A stretch of 64,000 nt of DNA from Luzula sylvatica (GCA_946800325.1 OX326959.1:35268908-35332907), one strand, 5' to 3'; shown: positions 1 to 13,305, counted from the first letter of the stretch. Notes: generated from the letters alone by a model not told the origin. Numbers and translations are program-made.

Positions 1-269
1 TCATGTGCAAATCAATTGTTCGGGAATAAATTTGTAAATTATTTCGTGAACTCAAGTCTTATTGTATTCGGATATGTGCGAAATGTAAAATGTATCTGGA
101 TCTGTTAAAATACGAATACAGATATAGTTTGATTACTCATAACGGATTCGAACCTACAATACTATCTCAGATTTTTTTAGAAAATATCAAAAACTAAATT
201 CTAAAATATTTAATAAATTGTAAAGCATATAATATATGTTATGATATTATTTGACAAAACATACATCTA

Positions 270-299
270 TATCCGACGCGGAGCGAGAGATCCTCTAGT
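270..299 (+). mobile_element. Possible Helitron 3' terminus
   Basis: A GC-rich stretch (GACGCGGAGCG) in very AT-rich DNA is followed about 10 bases later by CTAGT. Plant Helitrons end this way: a short GC hairpin, a spacer, then CTRR next to a T. The hairpin arms are degenerate here. If real, the element would extend leftward, off the window. The rest of 1-820 is AT-rich DNA in which I see no gene. Confidence 0.35.
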
Positions 300-828
300 A
301 TAAATAAGAGCCCATTGACGTATCCATATAATGATCGTGAGGGGCATTGTCTTTGTCTTCTTAAAAAAATTTCGACCAAAAAGATATATATAGTTAATGA
401 TTTGGTACGTTTCATTATATATAGAGAGAAAAATGCTTAACAAGAATCCACAAAAAGAATCTAAGGACCCAAAATATATTGTTGAAATTAGAAATATATA
501 TTATTGTATTTAGCAAAATATATTGTTGAATATATATTAGTTTATTTCTAATTTTAGTCATGTTAACATGTTGGATTCAGCACTATATTTTGTTAATTTG
601 AAGAGTATATTTTGTTAATTTCATTAGTATATTTTGCCTGCGTAGATTCTTTTTGGATTCTTTTTTTGGATTCTCCTTAGCAAAACTATATAGTTTGGCT
701 TTCCTTTCTCTGAGCATCGGTGAGACTAACATGAATTAAGGAAAATTTGGACAATAATGGATTGAGAATTTACCAACATCCTCATTTTGAACTCAACTTT
801 GTGTAATTTTCTTGAGCCACATCATCAC

Positions 829-1331
829 TAGGGAGGTCAACGAGGCGGGTCGAGTTCGGGTAAGCCTCCTCCATATTCGTAATTGAATTTTCAAGTATTA
901 TCCGTATCCGAACAAAAAATACTTGCGGGTAAAAAATTCTCCCGTACCCGAACCGGCGGGTAAATTTACACCCGCGGATATTACACGTTACCCGAAAATA
1001 CTAAAACAAATACATTAAAATCCGAAAAAATCAACAACAAAAATATCTGAAAAATTATTTTACATATACATAAAATCACAAACAATTTTAAATACATAAA
1101 ACAAACAACATATTCAAATACATTAAAATCCAAATATTACAAATAATTAAGTAATAAAACATCCAAAATGTTCAAATTATCGGGTATTTTTCTGGTAGGG
1201 GGTAACCGGTCATGCCCACATATACAAATTTACCCCCGAACCCGGGGCGAGTATTTTTTTTAGGTATTACCCACCCCGTTTGGATCGGGTACCCGCGGGT
1301 TCGGGTTTTACCCGTCCCATCGACATTCGTA
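829..1331. mobile_element. hAT-type MITE, 503 bp
   Basis: The 8-bp direct repeat ATCATCAC lies immediately outside both ends (821-828 and 1332-1339). The ends are imperfect inverted repeats: left TAGGGAGGTCAACGAGGC, right (inverted) TACGAATGTCGATGGGAC. The subterminal regions are rich in CGGGTA/TACCCG motifs. An 8-bp duplication and this terminal sequence fit the hAT superfamily. There is no transposase, so the element is non-autonomous. The only open frame inside is an incidental reading of the repeats. Confidence 0.82.
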
Positions 1332-1339
1332 ATCATCAC

Positions 1340-2804
1340 TTTCGTTACAACCATTAGATTATAAAATGTGGTGAAATTTAAACCATTCATTAATTATTTA
1401 TTTGTTATAATCGTAATTTCTTGGTGAATATTTATGTGTCCATTATTTTACAACATGTTTTAAAGATTCTTAGAAGACCACGTGATCCTTAAAAAGTGGT
1501 GTGGGCTATTATTATTAGTTAGGTTCATGTTAGACTAAGTCTATTTAATTGTTTATCATTTCACATTAGATTACATGATCAAATGTGAATGCAATGGAAT
1601 GTGAATATTTTCTAGATAAATACTAATAAATTAATATATAAAATATTATAAGGCATACAATATACTAATATTATGAATAGGACTTCAATTTAAAAGTTCA
1701 TCAAATATATTCGTTTCAATTTTTCTTTATTTTGACATCATATTAGTATATTTCATACATACCATTTTCTCTAATTTGAATTTGTAAATATCTAATGTAA
1801 AAAAATTACATTCTTACATAATAGATCATTTATATTAAAAAATTATAATTGTAAGAATCTCACGTAATACTAAGTAGATTATATTTGTGTTTTATTCAAA
1901 CAAGTTTATATTAACATTTTGAATAATTAATAAATTAAAACAAATATTTTATCTATCTAAATAATTTCTTAAACTTATAAACATATATCGAATAGTGTTG
2001 TTACTTTTAAAATATAAAATTTACAAAGATCATATGATATTACATAATTTATATTTATATTTATGCTAAATTATATTTTGATATTACTATAAATAAAATT
2101 TTATTTTGATTTACACTCCAAGGAAGGTTCAACTTAACATTTGATGGTGTTAAAAATATGAACCAATATACCCTTCATTTTTCCATATTTAATTTTACTA
2201 AACCCCTCTTCATATTTATTTTTTCATTTTTGAAATTCTCATGAATGTTTCAAAAAATAATTTAAATAAGCACAATTAGTTTGATATATTTAATACAATA
2301 CTCGAACATATAATCTATACAATCAACAACAAATAATAAATATGTAACTTAAAATAAATTAATATACTATTATGTGAATTATGTATTAGTTAATATATTT
2401 ATTGTGCGTTGAAACATAATAAACTACATCCAATTTGCACATTGTTCAAAATATATAATTAAAGTTTGCTGATTATATAAAAAAAATTTGCTAAAATATT
2501 TTCAAGAGGCTTAATTATTTTATTTTAAATACCAAGAGAGGTTTAGTAAAATCAAATTTCACAATATAAGAGTATTTTGGTAAAAAAAAATACAGAAAAT
2601 TCATTCATTGTTAAGTTTAACCTTTATATACAAGGGTAAATGAAATAGAAATCTTGATAGAGTTTTTTTTTAAATCCAAAAAAATAGGTTTTTTTAAAAT
2701 TTCCAAAAAAGCTAAGATTTTGTTAAAAAAAAGATCCCTACAAATATAATATAGAAAGTAGATGTTAATTATATGTTTATATTGTAAACAACTTATTTAC
2801 TACT
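1340..2804. other. AT-rich intergenic DNA
   Basis: I see no gene, splice-like exon or clear repeat here. The segment is made of A/T runs and simple-sequence-like DNA. Confidence 0.6.
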
Positions 2805-2933
2805 ATGTTGCACGAATATTTTAAAAAACCGACTGCATCCGTATCGACGTATCGTATCTTATATTTTTGAAAAATTATATCGCCGTATCCGTATCATATT
2901 GAATACGCTACTCCTATTCGTATCCGTGCAACC
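2805..2933. mobile_element. Short MITE with TTGCACG-type inverted ends
   Basis: The left end reads ATGTTGCACGAATA and the right end, inverted, reads GGTTGCACGGATACG. The inside repeats CCGTATC/GATACG motifs. The element at 40,279-40,399 has the same plan. I could not find a clean target duplication, so the exact borders are approximate. Confidence 0.5.
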
Positions 2934-3418
2934 TAAATTCCTAGATTCACTATCATTTGGATCCGACCGGTTACTTCTCCTCTTACAGAAAGCGTTATAA
3001 ACAATTGACATAAAAAAAAAATGGGCTCGATTCTTTGATATATTAAATGCCACAACAACACAAGCCGAAGAAACACATTAAATTGCATTTCAGTGACTCC
3101 TGTATATAAGTTCCTATGTGGCATAAATTTGATATGTCGGCCAATAGCATGCAAAGGCCGTATTATACGTAATTAGAGTTCTAATGCATTGTACTACAAA
3201 CTAAATAAATAAATAAATACTACAGACTTTACAGCATGAGTAGTTCTTTTTTGCTCCCTCAAACACTGGAATTTCTTTGTAAAGTGGGATCCAGTAGGCT
3301 TTTTGTTCTACTTTCAATGTTGATCAATGATAACTGAATCCGAATTTAAATTGAAAAGATAACATTGTAGTATGCATATAGAAAAAATGACCAAAATTTA
3401 CACAGGTTATAAAGGAAA

Positions 3419-3420
<2 letters not shown>

Positions 3421-3484
<64 letters not shown>

Positions 3485-3488
3485 AATA
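3421..3488. repeat. (TA)n microsatellite
   Basis: Nearly uninterrupted TA dinucleotides. The surrounding 2,940-4,558 is AT-rich intergenic DNA with no supported gene. Confidence 0.95.
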
Positions 3489-4558
3489 TTTTAGAATTGT
3501 AATCCTCACTCTTTAAAAAAATATAATTGGGTTTTTTATCCATTTTCCATTAAATTGCTTCACTGCTCAATTTCACTTGGTCGGTCAATTTGGATTTTTC
3601 TTAACTTAACATGCATGAACCGAACAGAAGCCATCAAGTAACAGTTTCGAATCTTGGCTTTTTAAGGCTTGGTTATGTTGTATGTATAAATGAATAATGT
3701 AGCAAATTGTTGGACCATTTTGTGTTGTCCAGAATTTCAGCATGAAGACGTACAAAGATAAAGACTTGGCCAATTACACTGGTCCTAATTTTTATTTTGT
3801 TCTTGTATTTTCTTAGTTGTTTTTCATATGCATTAACGAATTTTGTGATTAGAAACCCTAGGTTATTAACCTCGAATTTGACTAAAAGTCACATTAAAAT
3901 TGAAGTTACTAATTTTTAAATCGTTCAAATTATATTATTGTATTAGTTTTCCATTTATTTTTAACAATACGTTAATTGGACATATTCATTAATATGTATA
4001 ATCATGCACGTCTATTTGCTCCCACAAGAAACCACGTTGGTGGGTTTTTTCCCTCGGAAGGTCACATAAGATTTTTAAATCGTGCCCCTTCGTTTTTCAT
4101 CAAAAGGCAGATTTTTCCTGATCAAGAAACGGATCGTGCGGCTGTTTAGTTCCTACGTGTGGCCTCCGTTTGTTGACATGCATGATGATTTCTTATCCAT
4201 ATGTATGCTCGTTTGCATGTAATATATTTGTTTTTCTTCTCATTTTCTCGATTGCATTGTCATTATCATTTGTTCTTTGCTTGTTTAATTTTCTCTCTAA
4301 TTTTGTTTTCTGGTAAATTCGCTCTCTTTTATTTTGGAAACTGGGATTTTTTTTGTACGTTTTTTTCTTGGTAGTTCCTATTTGAGAAATATGTGATTCC
4401 TTTTGTGGTTGGGGTTTTTCTGAAGGCGATGATGATCCAAATTTGTAAATGAATATGTGAGACTGATCTCAAGTTATTGTTATGAAATTTCGATGATGAT
4501 CCAGAGACAGGTTTAGGGAAAGGATGAGATTTTTCAAAGACAAGAAGAATGAAAGAAT

Positions 4559-4986
4559 AAGAAGATAACATTAATTATAATTTCATTTTCGGTTCAACAA
4601 GATATATGATGATAAATACTATGCATGTATATAACAAATTGAGGAAGCAATCAAATCATAATGATATGAATTTTTGAAACGATGAAATATGAAAAGAATA
4701 ATGAAACAATAAGAAGATAACATAAATTATAATTTCTTTTTTAGTTCAGCAAGGTATATGATGGAAAAATACTATGCATGTATAGAATGAATAGAGGAAG
4801 CAATCAAATGATAATGATATGAATTTCAAAAATGCAATGAAATATGAAAAAATAATGAAACGATTAGAAGATAACATTAATTATAATTTCAATAGTTCAG
4901 CAAAAATATACAATAATGATAAAATACTATGTGTGTATAGAACAAATTAATCAAGCAAGCAATAAAATCATAGCGACTTGAATTTC
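4559..4986. repeat. Tandem repeat, ~154-bp unit, 3-4 copies
   Basis: Units begin with GAAGATAACAT near 4,560, 4,713 and 4,867. Each carries a GCAAGRTATATGATG-like block and a GAATTTCAAAAAYRCAATG block. A fourth unit begins near 4,970 but is split by the insertion at 4,987-6,016; its remainder resumes at 6,017 and fades near 6,110. Confidence 0.85.
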
Positions 4987-6016
4987 TTTTCTTTTTTTCT
5001 TTTTTTTTGAAACACTAAAGAGGCGAAGCCTTTTTTAATATATTAAAGCATAGTTTAATACATTGGATTGCGATTTTACATGATAAATGTAAAAAAGTAA
5101 TTTAGCGCAAAAATAAATTACAATTGCAAAAGTAAGATACAAGCCGCGAGATGATGCTTTCGGCCATCCTTAGACGATCGGTTCGTCTCCATAATCGACC
5201 TCGTCGGAGCTGTCACCCTCTTCCTTGTCGCGGCACCGTCGCCCTCGCAGTCGCAGCCTGTCGCGCCCTCGCTGTCGTCCTCGTTGTCGCCCTCGGATTG
5301 TCGCCGAGGCTGTCGCCCGTCGCTCTCGGATCTCCGTCAGGGGCTGTCGCCCTCGGGTTGTCGCCGGGGCTGTCGTCCTCGGATCTCCGCCAGGGGCTGT
5401 CGCTCTCGGATCTCCGGCAGGGGCTGTCGATGTCGCCTTCGCGACGGCGGCCTCGGTCCGTCGTCGCTTTGCTAGGGTTCCAAGCTCCCGTCGCGGTGGC
5501 CCCTTTCCTCCCTTTCCTCTCGTCGCCAATCGTCGCCAGTCGCTGTGGCCCTTTCCTCCCTTTCCAGTCGTCGCCGTCGCCAGTCCCTATCAGTCGTCAG
5601 TCGTCGGTCCCTGCCAGTCGCCAGTCTCTTTCCTCCCTTTCCTCCCTTTTCTCCCGTCGCGCCGTTCGCCTCGGTGGCCTCGGTTTGCCTCCGTCGCCGC
5701 TCGCGTCGGTTTGTCTCCGTCGCTGCGCCGTTCGCCTCGATTTACCGTCGCCTCGGTGGCCTCGGTTTGCCTCCGTCGCCGCTCGCGTCGGTTTGTCTCC
5801 GTCGCTGCGCCGTTCGCCTCGATTTACCGTCGCCTCGGTTTGCCTCGGTCCGTCGTCGTCGCGCCGTTCGCCTCGCAAAGGGCCTCCAGGAACTGGGTCG
5901 AAGAAGGTGTGAGAGAGGAGGGGGTGGAGGCGGCGGCGGCTAGGGTTTGCCTCCACCCCAAAATCGCCCGAGTTTTAGCTCTTCGAGGAGCTCCAAAATT
6001 CGATTTGTTGGTCTCG
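4987..6016 (-). mobile_element. Retro-inserted 1.03-kb GC-rich element (short non-LTR type)
   Basis: A perfect 20-bp target duplication (4967-4986 and 6017-6036, ending GACTTGAATTTC) flanks the insert. On the minus strand the insert ends in an A-rich tail (the T-rich plus-strand run 4987-5008), as expected for LINE-mediated insertion. The minus-strand 5' end is at 6016. It reads GC-rich sequence with a possible frame from 5956 to 5597 (119 aa, Arg/Gly/Asp-rich, containing PGGPLRGERRDDDG) and another from 5529 to 5170. No reverse transcriptase is present. It could be an internally deleted LINE keeping its two ends, or a retrocopied host transcript. The plus-strand frames here are Ser/Arg/Pro-rich by-products of TCG repeats. 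Confidence 0.8.
5672..5835. repeat. Two tandem copies of an 82-bp GC-rich unit
   Basis: The sequence beginning CGGTTTGCCTCCGTCGCC at 5,681 recurs at 5,763 with nearly no change. The duplication lies inside the retro-insert and lengthens its Arg/Ser-rich frames. Confidence 0.9.
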
Positions 6017-6330
6017 ATCATAGCGACTTGAATTTCAAAAACAATGAAATATGGAAGGATGAATGAACAATAAAATATAACATTACTTATAATTATGAAC
6101 ATTAGAATCTAGGTCTCGGAGAAAAACATATTGAACACATTGATGTTACTATGAATGATTTTGATCAAACAATATTACATAAGAACATGATAAAATAACA
6201 TTATTCATAATAACTCGACATAACGCAGGTGTTAGATGCTAACATGATTAGGTAAGGTCTTTAGATTTAAGTTTCTCGTTCAATTTATCATCTATGCATA
6301 TTTGAAATTATGATATTCAATTTTTGTTCA

Positions 6331-6356
6331 ACTAGGAGATTACCCGCGTTTCGCGA
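6331..6356 (-). mobile_element. Helitron-type 3' terminus
   Basis: Read on the minus strand, a GC hairpin (CGCGAAACGCGGG) is followed after a short A/T spacer by CTAGT. The element would lie to the right (higher coordinates). No 5' TC end or Rep/helicase gene was found. Confidence 0.5.
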
Positions 6357-8415
6357 CCGTTTTGTTTCATTTATAATATATACACATAATATATAGTTAT
6401 GATTTTATGGAATCAATTATAAGACTTTGTGAAAATAAAAATCATATTGATTTAGGAAGTTTGATGATGAAACATTTATTATACTATTTTTGAATACAAC
6501 ACAATGCGAAATATTTATTTATTACTTTAATGTAAACACATACAAAAAGAATAACTGTTAATATAAGATAATAAAATAACATGCTTAGACCTAAATAAAA
6601 ATCAAACCATATGATATTTTAAATTTTCATATCAAAATATAAGAATAATAACATTTTAAAAGTTCAAAAAAATTATTTCTATCTGATAAATTTTATGTTT
6701 TATGTTTATTATTGAAAAATATTATATAAGTTAAAGAAATTATTTTTATTTCGTAAATAAATATGTTTAATTTTTTTTATTTTTTTAAAAATTAACATGA
6801 AGTTGTTTTAAGTAAAATATAAATATAACATGCTTGGTAGTATATGTAATTTTTTTTAATTATAGTTTTTAAAATAATAATAATTAGGCTTACAAGTCAT
6901 TAACGTAATTATATTTATTTTTATATATTTTTGTACATAATTGTTTTCAAAAATTTAAGTTAAAGAAAAATATTGAATATATGATAATATGGATCTCAAA
7001 ATAAAGATAAAATTCAAGTGAATATATTTCTTAATTCTTGTATGATATTATATATTAGTTTATTAATGTTAGATATTTAAAATCTATACATTATATTTGT
7101 ATTCACACTTGATCATGTAACATATTGTGAAAAAATTCAAAATCAAATACAATTGGTCCAACATGAACCCGACGAATAATATTTTCACACATCATCAGTG
7201 TAAAGTGATGTGACATTCTAACATTGCTTAAAATTATGTGTAAAATAAAAGACACATGAAAGTCTACAAATAAAACATAATCACACAAAATCAAAGGTTA
7301 ATTCATGATTCATATGTTGCCACATATCACAATCTAATGGTTGAAATAATTGTGATAATGTGACTTGAAGAGATTGCATAAAGATGTGTCCAAAATAAAG
7401 GAGTTAGTGAATTGTATTGCACAGATTTTTGACGATGCTATTAATCATTGAATTAGACTTATGTTATGTCGTAGGCTCGTAGCAGCTTGGATAATTCAAG
7501 CATTAACGATATCATTTTAAGAATGCATCAAATATATTCCCATGAGTAATAATTTCAATTTGCCATAAAATATTGTACCATATAAAATTCCAATAAAAGG
7601 AAATTCATCATTTATTATAAAACATTACTTTGATTAATGTTGCAAATAGCGAGAGATATAACGAATGCTGTAATTTGTATCGCATAAATGAACCTAAAAG
7701 TATTTTTATAAATTAATTTTAAAATATTTTATTTAGATAGCGGGGCTATAAAACTGCAGCACGCAGCGTTTTGCCTCTAAACTAAGTTATATCGGGTATA
7801 ATGTTGCGTTTTGCGAATTTATTTGCAACAATGATCTTGATGCAAATTTCATGAGTATAAATTTACCGACATGAAAATCTTAATGTTAAAAAGAAATCGA
7901 CATTATACTTCATTATACTTAATTAAGTGTTTTATTTATTTTGTCTCTTTCTCTCCGTATATATATTTTAAAGTTATACTTTAATAAGTTTTTTATTTAA
8001 GAAAAAAACAAAAACATGTGTTTGAGACTTGAGACTTAGAAATGTTATAAAAAAAACACAGCATTAAATGCTGCATCCATAAAGTTGAGACAATAGTTTG
8101 TACTAGCTCTATGTATGAATACGATTGAGGCCTATGGCTATATATATATATAGATGGGTCCAAACACACTGTCTCCCAATCTATAATCCCGGTGGGCTGT
8201 GACTGTGAGAGCTTATTTTACAAACAAAAATTGTAATAACGTTAGACAAGCATAATTACTTTTATCATTTCAAAATAAAATTATAATAATTGTATCTTAT
8301 ATTTGGAACTCGGTTGAGTAGATTATATATGTATCATGATTATTTTAAGTTATATTAACAAACAACACGTATTTCTTATCCAGTGATTATCATATTTTCT
8401 GTAATGTACTGTACA
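6357..8415. other. AT-rich intergenic or degraded transposon DNA
   Basis: I see no supported gene. The segment may be the body of the non-autonomous Helitron whose 3' end is at 6,331. Short GC blocks near 7,740-7,800 look like transposon scraps. Confidence 0.4.
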
Positions 8416-8652
8416 CAGGAGTGTCAAATGGTTCGGATACGGTTCGGATAGTGGTCATACCAAACCCATATCCATATTATTTTTCGGATGCGGATACGGA
8501 TCCGGTATTACTCGGATCCGGATACGATTCGGATATTAAACGGATACGGATACGAATACGGATTATATTATTCCAATATTAAAACGGATACTATGATATA
8601 ATAATATAATAATATTTTTAAAATTCAAGTCTTAATTATTTTGTAATTTTAA

Positions 8653-8713
<61 letters not shown>

Positions 8714-8990
8714 GATTATTGATTATTAAGTATTATTATAAATTAAAATATAGTTATTGTCTATTAAGAATTATTATGATTTTGATCATGATTTGAACAA
8801 AACGATTATCCGTTTACATATTTTATTCGGATCCGGATAATATCCGGATCCATAAAAAAATTAGCTCCTAGATCCGGATATATATCCGTAAAAACGGATA
8901 CGGTTCCGGATCCGGTTGCATCAAGATCCGGAAAAAAAATTTCGGATCCGGATATTTTTTCGGATACGGCTCAGATCGGTTCGGACAACC
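8416..8990. mobile_element. hAT-like element, right end degraded
   Basis: It starts CAGGAGTGTCAAATGGTTCGG, a typical plant hAT MITE end. Both subterminal regions are packed with GGATCCGGATA/CGGATACGG motifs, and an (AT)n microsatellite lies in the middle. The right side keeps the motif block up to about 8,990, but the expected inverted GACACTCCTG end is missing and I found no 8-bp duplication. Confidence 0.6.
8659..8709. repeat. (AT)n microsatellite
   Basis: About 25 AT dinucleotides inside the hAT-like element. Confidence 0.95.
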
Positions 8991-10034
8991 AAATTATATG
9001 CTATTTATACAACGGATACAGTCTGTACATCACACTTTTTGTAATTATATGCTATTTATACAACCAAATTATACAATATTTTGTATTGTTTTCGAATCCA
9101 CACATTTGTTTTTACAAAAAATATATATATCGCTACGCTCCGAGAATACGGCGTGCAGTATTATATTAGCTTAAGTACCCCTCCTGTCCCAAGTCTCGTA
9201 AACCACCAAATAGTTGTTCGAAGCACGATCGAAACTGAAATCCTATTTACCCGAAAATCTGAATCTTGAGCCGATTAAACCCGAAGAAGGCCAAAAATTG
9301 CATGAAAGTAGTAACCCTAAATTTATTCAGCTCCACCCGAATCCTATCGATTTAGCCCGTTGCGAACTCTACGATGACGATCGATGAGTAGGCTCGGGGA
9401 AGAACTTGAATTTTTGGACTGCATGGTCACATGTATTAGTTGAGAATTTATTACTTTGTTAACTGGCGAGTTTAAATGATATCAAAAAAAATTAGTACGA
9501 AAATATACGGCACAATTATTCTCTCAATTAGAGGAAGGACCAGATAATAAATGCAAAGGGGGATGGGCAATGATCATAAGCCTAACTAAAAGCATATATG
9601 GCAAAGGCAGGCCAGAGATGATAAGTGGACCTCACATTGGCCCAATTGGTACAATAAATATACAGGACAATAAACTTTGCCTTTTCATTCATTCAATCAT
9701 TAATTCTTGGTAAGAAAACAGGAACACGAATAATAAAAAAAATTAATTATGTTTCACCATGAATAGCTTTTGTTTCACGTTTCCCATTTCCAATTATTTT
9801 AGAGGTGTTTTTGAATTCAAATATTATATCAAAGTTGGCTTAGTTTGGGCCAATATATGAAAAAAAACAGAAAAATTATCCTTCAAAAAATAACAAAAGC
9901 TCTTATATTAAACACCAAATTTACCAATTATTAACTTATGAATCATATATGATAAAAAAATCTCATTGTATACATAATGGAATCTAGAAAAAAAAATGTT
10001 GTAATTTGGCCCAGAAGTGTGATTATTTTGATAA
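8991..10034. other. Intergenic DNA, including the 3' flank of the phosphate carrier
   Basis: A short direct repeat (ATATGCTATTTATACAAC near 8,996 and 9,048) is visible. The segment 9,170-9,420 has higher GC content but no conserved product that I recognise. The carrier's 3' untranslated region should lie just below 10,035. Confidence 0.5.
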
Positions 10035-13000
10035 TCAACCCAATTGAGTCACTTGATCAAGTTCTTGTGAAGTAGTTGCAGCAGGAGAAACTCCACCAGT
10101 AGTGGGCCTGAAAATCACGTGGCAAATTATTTAAAATAAAAAAGGAGAAAACAATGCAACATAAAATATTCTGGTAAAAATAGTTATTACACAACAGAAC
10201 TGGGGAAAATATTACTCCATTTACAAAAACACCCCTGAATTCAAAATTTATCTGATACTGCACATTAAATACCAGATCAAAGAAAATCTATTCGGACTGG
10301 CAAGACATCTGAACTCTCAGTTTGAAAATATTTTTTTGAAAATCAATGATCAGAGTTTCAACCCGATCAAAACACGAATAATCTTGACTCTCATTGATAA
10401 AAAAATCGGGTTTCACTAAATATTAACTTTAAAAGAAAAAGAAAAAACTGACCCATTTCTTTGTCTAAAATTTACCAGATAAGACCAATTTTGGTATTAT
10501 CAAGGAATTGAATTTACGAGTTTGAAATAAATTATGTTGAAAGAACAAATAAATTAAGGAGATTAAAACATACAGGCCAACAAAGACTTTGAAGGAATCG
10601 TAGATTCCCCATTGAAATCCTGTCAGCGTTCCTATCATCCCGATCCTCAATGGCAAACCGCGCGTTACTAGCCCCAATAACCCTAGTTTCTTCACGGCCT
10701 AAAAAACAAAATAAATTAATCAAATTATTATATTTTTATTCTATTACGAGAATAAAATTTGTTTATGTAAAATGATTTATATATTTTTTATGATACTCAC
10801 TTCACCAACGGTTGCGCCTTTGGCGTTATTGAGGAAAGAGACGAGATTGTCGGCAGGGTGAGAAATAACCGCACAGAAGATTCCGGCAATGTAACCTCCC
10901 GCGAAACTAATGCTGAGCTGGAACGGTTTGCTGCATTCGTCTTTCGGCTTTGTGACTGCTTTCTTGTAAATTAGCTCTACAATGGTCTCAAACGACCCGA
11001 ATTTCATCATGTTATCTGCCATACAAATTTCCAAGTATTAGTTTAAATATTTTGTTCGGGGATAATGAATTTCATTGGGACGTCCAAATTTTATAATATT
11101 GAATTTCCAAAACCATTTCTCTATTTTTCAATAATATATAGCTTTCAAAAAAAATTTCAATAATATAGAACCTTATTTGTAATTTGTAAATGAGATATAA
11201 TTCCGGGGAGGGGGTCTCAATTTTTTTTCGAAAAATAACGCTTTGATATGGATCTTACAGATAATATGGACTTTAGACAAATCCATATTCTAAGAGTAAC
11301 TAGTAGATTTTTTTGTCGCGATTTATGAGAGCTTAAAAAATGGATTTGTTTATAAATAAACACGGAAAATCCTGATAAACTTACATGGAACTTGGCGACC
11401 CCAGAGCGGAACCAATCCTTTGTACAAACTGGAAAATTTTGAAAAAAAAATGTAAGATTAATAAAATTAAACACTAATTTGGAAAATTAAGACGAATTGA
11501 ATCAATGATGATTGTAATAAATTGAAAAGATAATGTTGAATAAAGATTTGTTCATATTTCTCTCTCAATCATACCATTTCATTCATAGGTACCATATTTA
11601 GTAAACCGCAAGAGGAATCGAAAATAAATTGCCCATAATATACTTTTGAAAAAAAATATATAATATATACTTTTTGAAAAATATTTTCTTACCCTGCATA
11701 ACCTTCAGAGCGAACAATTTTAGGTAGACCATCACTCAAACCGCGCGCGAATCCTGGCTGAGTCTGAACCCTAACTTTCACAGCCTCCATTGGACAGAGT
11801 GCCACATCAGCAATCACCTCCGCAGAAGCAGACCCCGCCAGATAAATCAAGGTTTTATACTTGGCCGCAAATTCGGGGCCTGCCAAGTCAGAATAATATT
11901 TCTTGAAAAAATCGTAAAACCCGAATTTGCCCATGCCTTGCAAGCTATAACCAATCATTGTAGGAGACCATCCCTTGTAGAAGCCTCTAATTCCTTCTTC
12001 TTTCAACACTATGTTGAATCCTGACATGGTGCTTTTATACTTTATTGGATCAATCTGAAAAATTGAAAATTATTTGGTCAATATGTTGAATGAATGGGTC
12101 ATGATACTCTTTGAGTTACTTATTACTGTCCTTAATTTGAGCTCAATTTCCTATTCATTTGACATTTTATATGAAGATTTTGTCGAGAAAAACCACGTAT
12201 GGAGATCATCGTTGTTTTGAGAAGTATGTGTTATTGAATGTATTGGCCTTCACTTCGATGTTTTTAGAAGAAAAAAAAATTGAATTTCAAATATTATATA
12301 TGTATTAGTTTTCAGTTGAGAAAAATTGTAAATTGAGTATTATTGACCTTCTATCCATGGGCTTTTGAGAAGAAAGGAAACAAGTGTTTCGGCCCTTTGG
12401 GTGATTTTATATGACAAATTTTGTGATTGAGAAATTGGTATTCGATCGACATAATTATTCAAATAATGGCAATGAAACTTCAATCAAAAACCGAATTGAA
12501 CCTCTAAGCGCACTGGGTACAAAATAAATCTAAAAAGTTTGTGTGAATTGTAATAAAATGATATTGTGATTACAAAGTTTTTTTTTTAATTGGAGAATAT
12601 TCTTCTTCTGGATTTTCGTTTTCTGCACTTTTAGTCAAAGACTCAAACCTCGACATTTTATTGGTCAAAAAAAGGAAAAAAATTAATTTATTACCCTTTG
12701 AATTTTTTTATTGGTTATATCCATATGTTTTGATTCTTCGAATTTTTCTGTTGGCCTGATAAATTATTTTTGTTTAAAATAAAAGAAATATCATGTATAC
12801 CCTTATTAGTTATTTATTAAAGTGTTTCTTTCTCGGAAAATCCAAAATTTCTACGATTTCGTCACTTATGATCCGTACATAAACTAGAAGAACAGAGGCA
12901 TAGTATTCTTCAATTTATAAAATTAATGAACAGTGGAAAAGAAAAGTTTACCTGCATGTTACACTTGATAACATCGAGAGGAGTAATTGCGGTGTGCGTG

Positions 13001-13209
13001 GTGCCACAGCTTAAGGCTCCTCCAATTGCACTGGCGGCGTAAAATTCCTTCGAATACATCTCGATTTTGCGATGTGTCGGCTCGAGAGGCGACTGAGCAA
13101 ATCCATTCATCGGAGAAGACGAAGAGGAAAGAGAAACGGCATTCCGAAGGTTCGATAACAACGGGTTATTATTATTATTCATCATGGTGTTCTTCTTAGA
13201 GAAATCCAT
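10035..13209 (-). CDS. PHT3: Mitochondrial phosphate carrier protein
   Basis: Inner-membrane solute carrier that imports phosphate into the mitochondrial matrix for ATP synthesis. There are six exons (minus strand): 13209-12952, 12054-11693, 11428-11385, 11015-10801, 10698-10574, 10107-10035. All junctions are GT-AG, and the lengths (258, 362, 44, 215, 125, 73) add to 359 codons with every phase consistent, giving 358 aa. The three mitochondrial-carrier repeats show their signatures: [23 protein letters not shown] and [12 protein letters not shown]. Family blocks [34 protein letters not shown] and [18 protein letters not shown] are intact. The first ~50 residues are Asn/Ser-rich and probably hold the targeting region. 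The C-terminus ([12 protein letters not shown]...) resembles plant MPT3. The start is the first ATG of the only frame entering repeat 1. I see no lesions. Confidence 0.96.
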
Positions 13210-13213
<4 letters not shown>

Positions 13214-13247
<34 letters not shown>

Positions 13248-13305
13248 CTTTCGATATCTTTTGTGTGTTATGTGTGATTTAGGTCGAGAGGAATATATAT
13301 ATTAG
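13214..13305 (-). promoter_or_regulatory. 5' leader and TATA region of the phosphate carrier
   Basis: A (CT)n/(TTTC)n tract at 13,217-13,252 reads as GA-rich leader on the coding strand just upstream of the start codon, a common plant 5'-UTR feature. About 85-95 bp upstream of the ATG, AATATATATATT (13,294-13,305) is a plausible TATA box. Confidence 0.5.

Noticed and set aside
5151..6031. Overlapping 119-268 codon Ser/Arg/Pro-rich frames on the plus strand as a host gene
   Set aside because: They read TCG/CCG repeats antisense to the retro-insert, include the 82-bp duplication, and show no conserved motif or splice structure.
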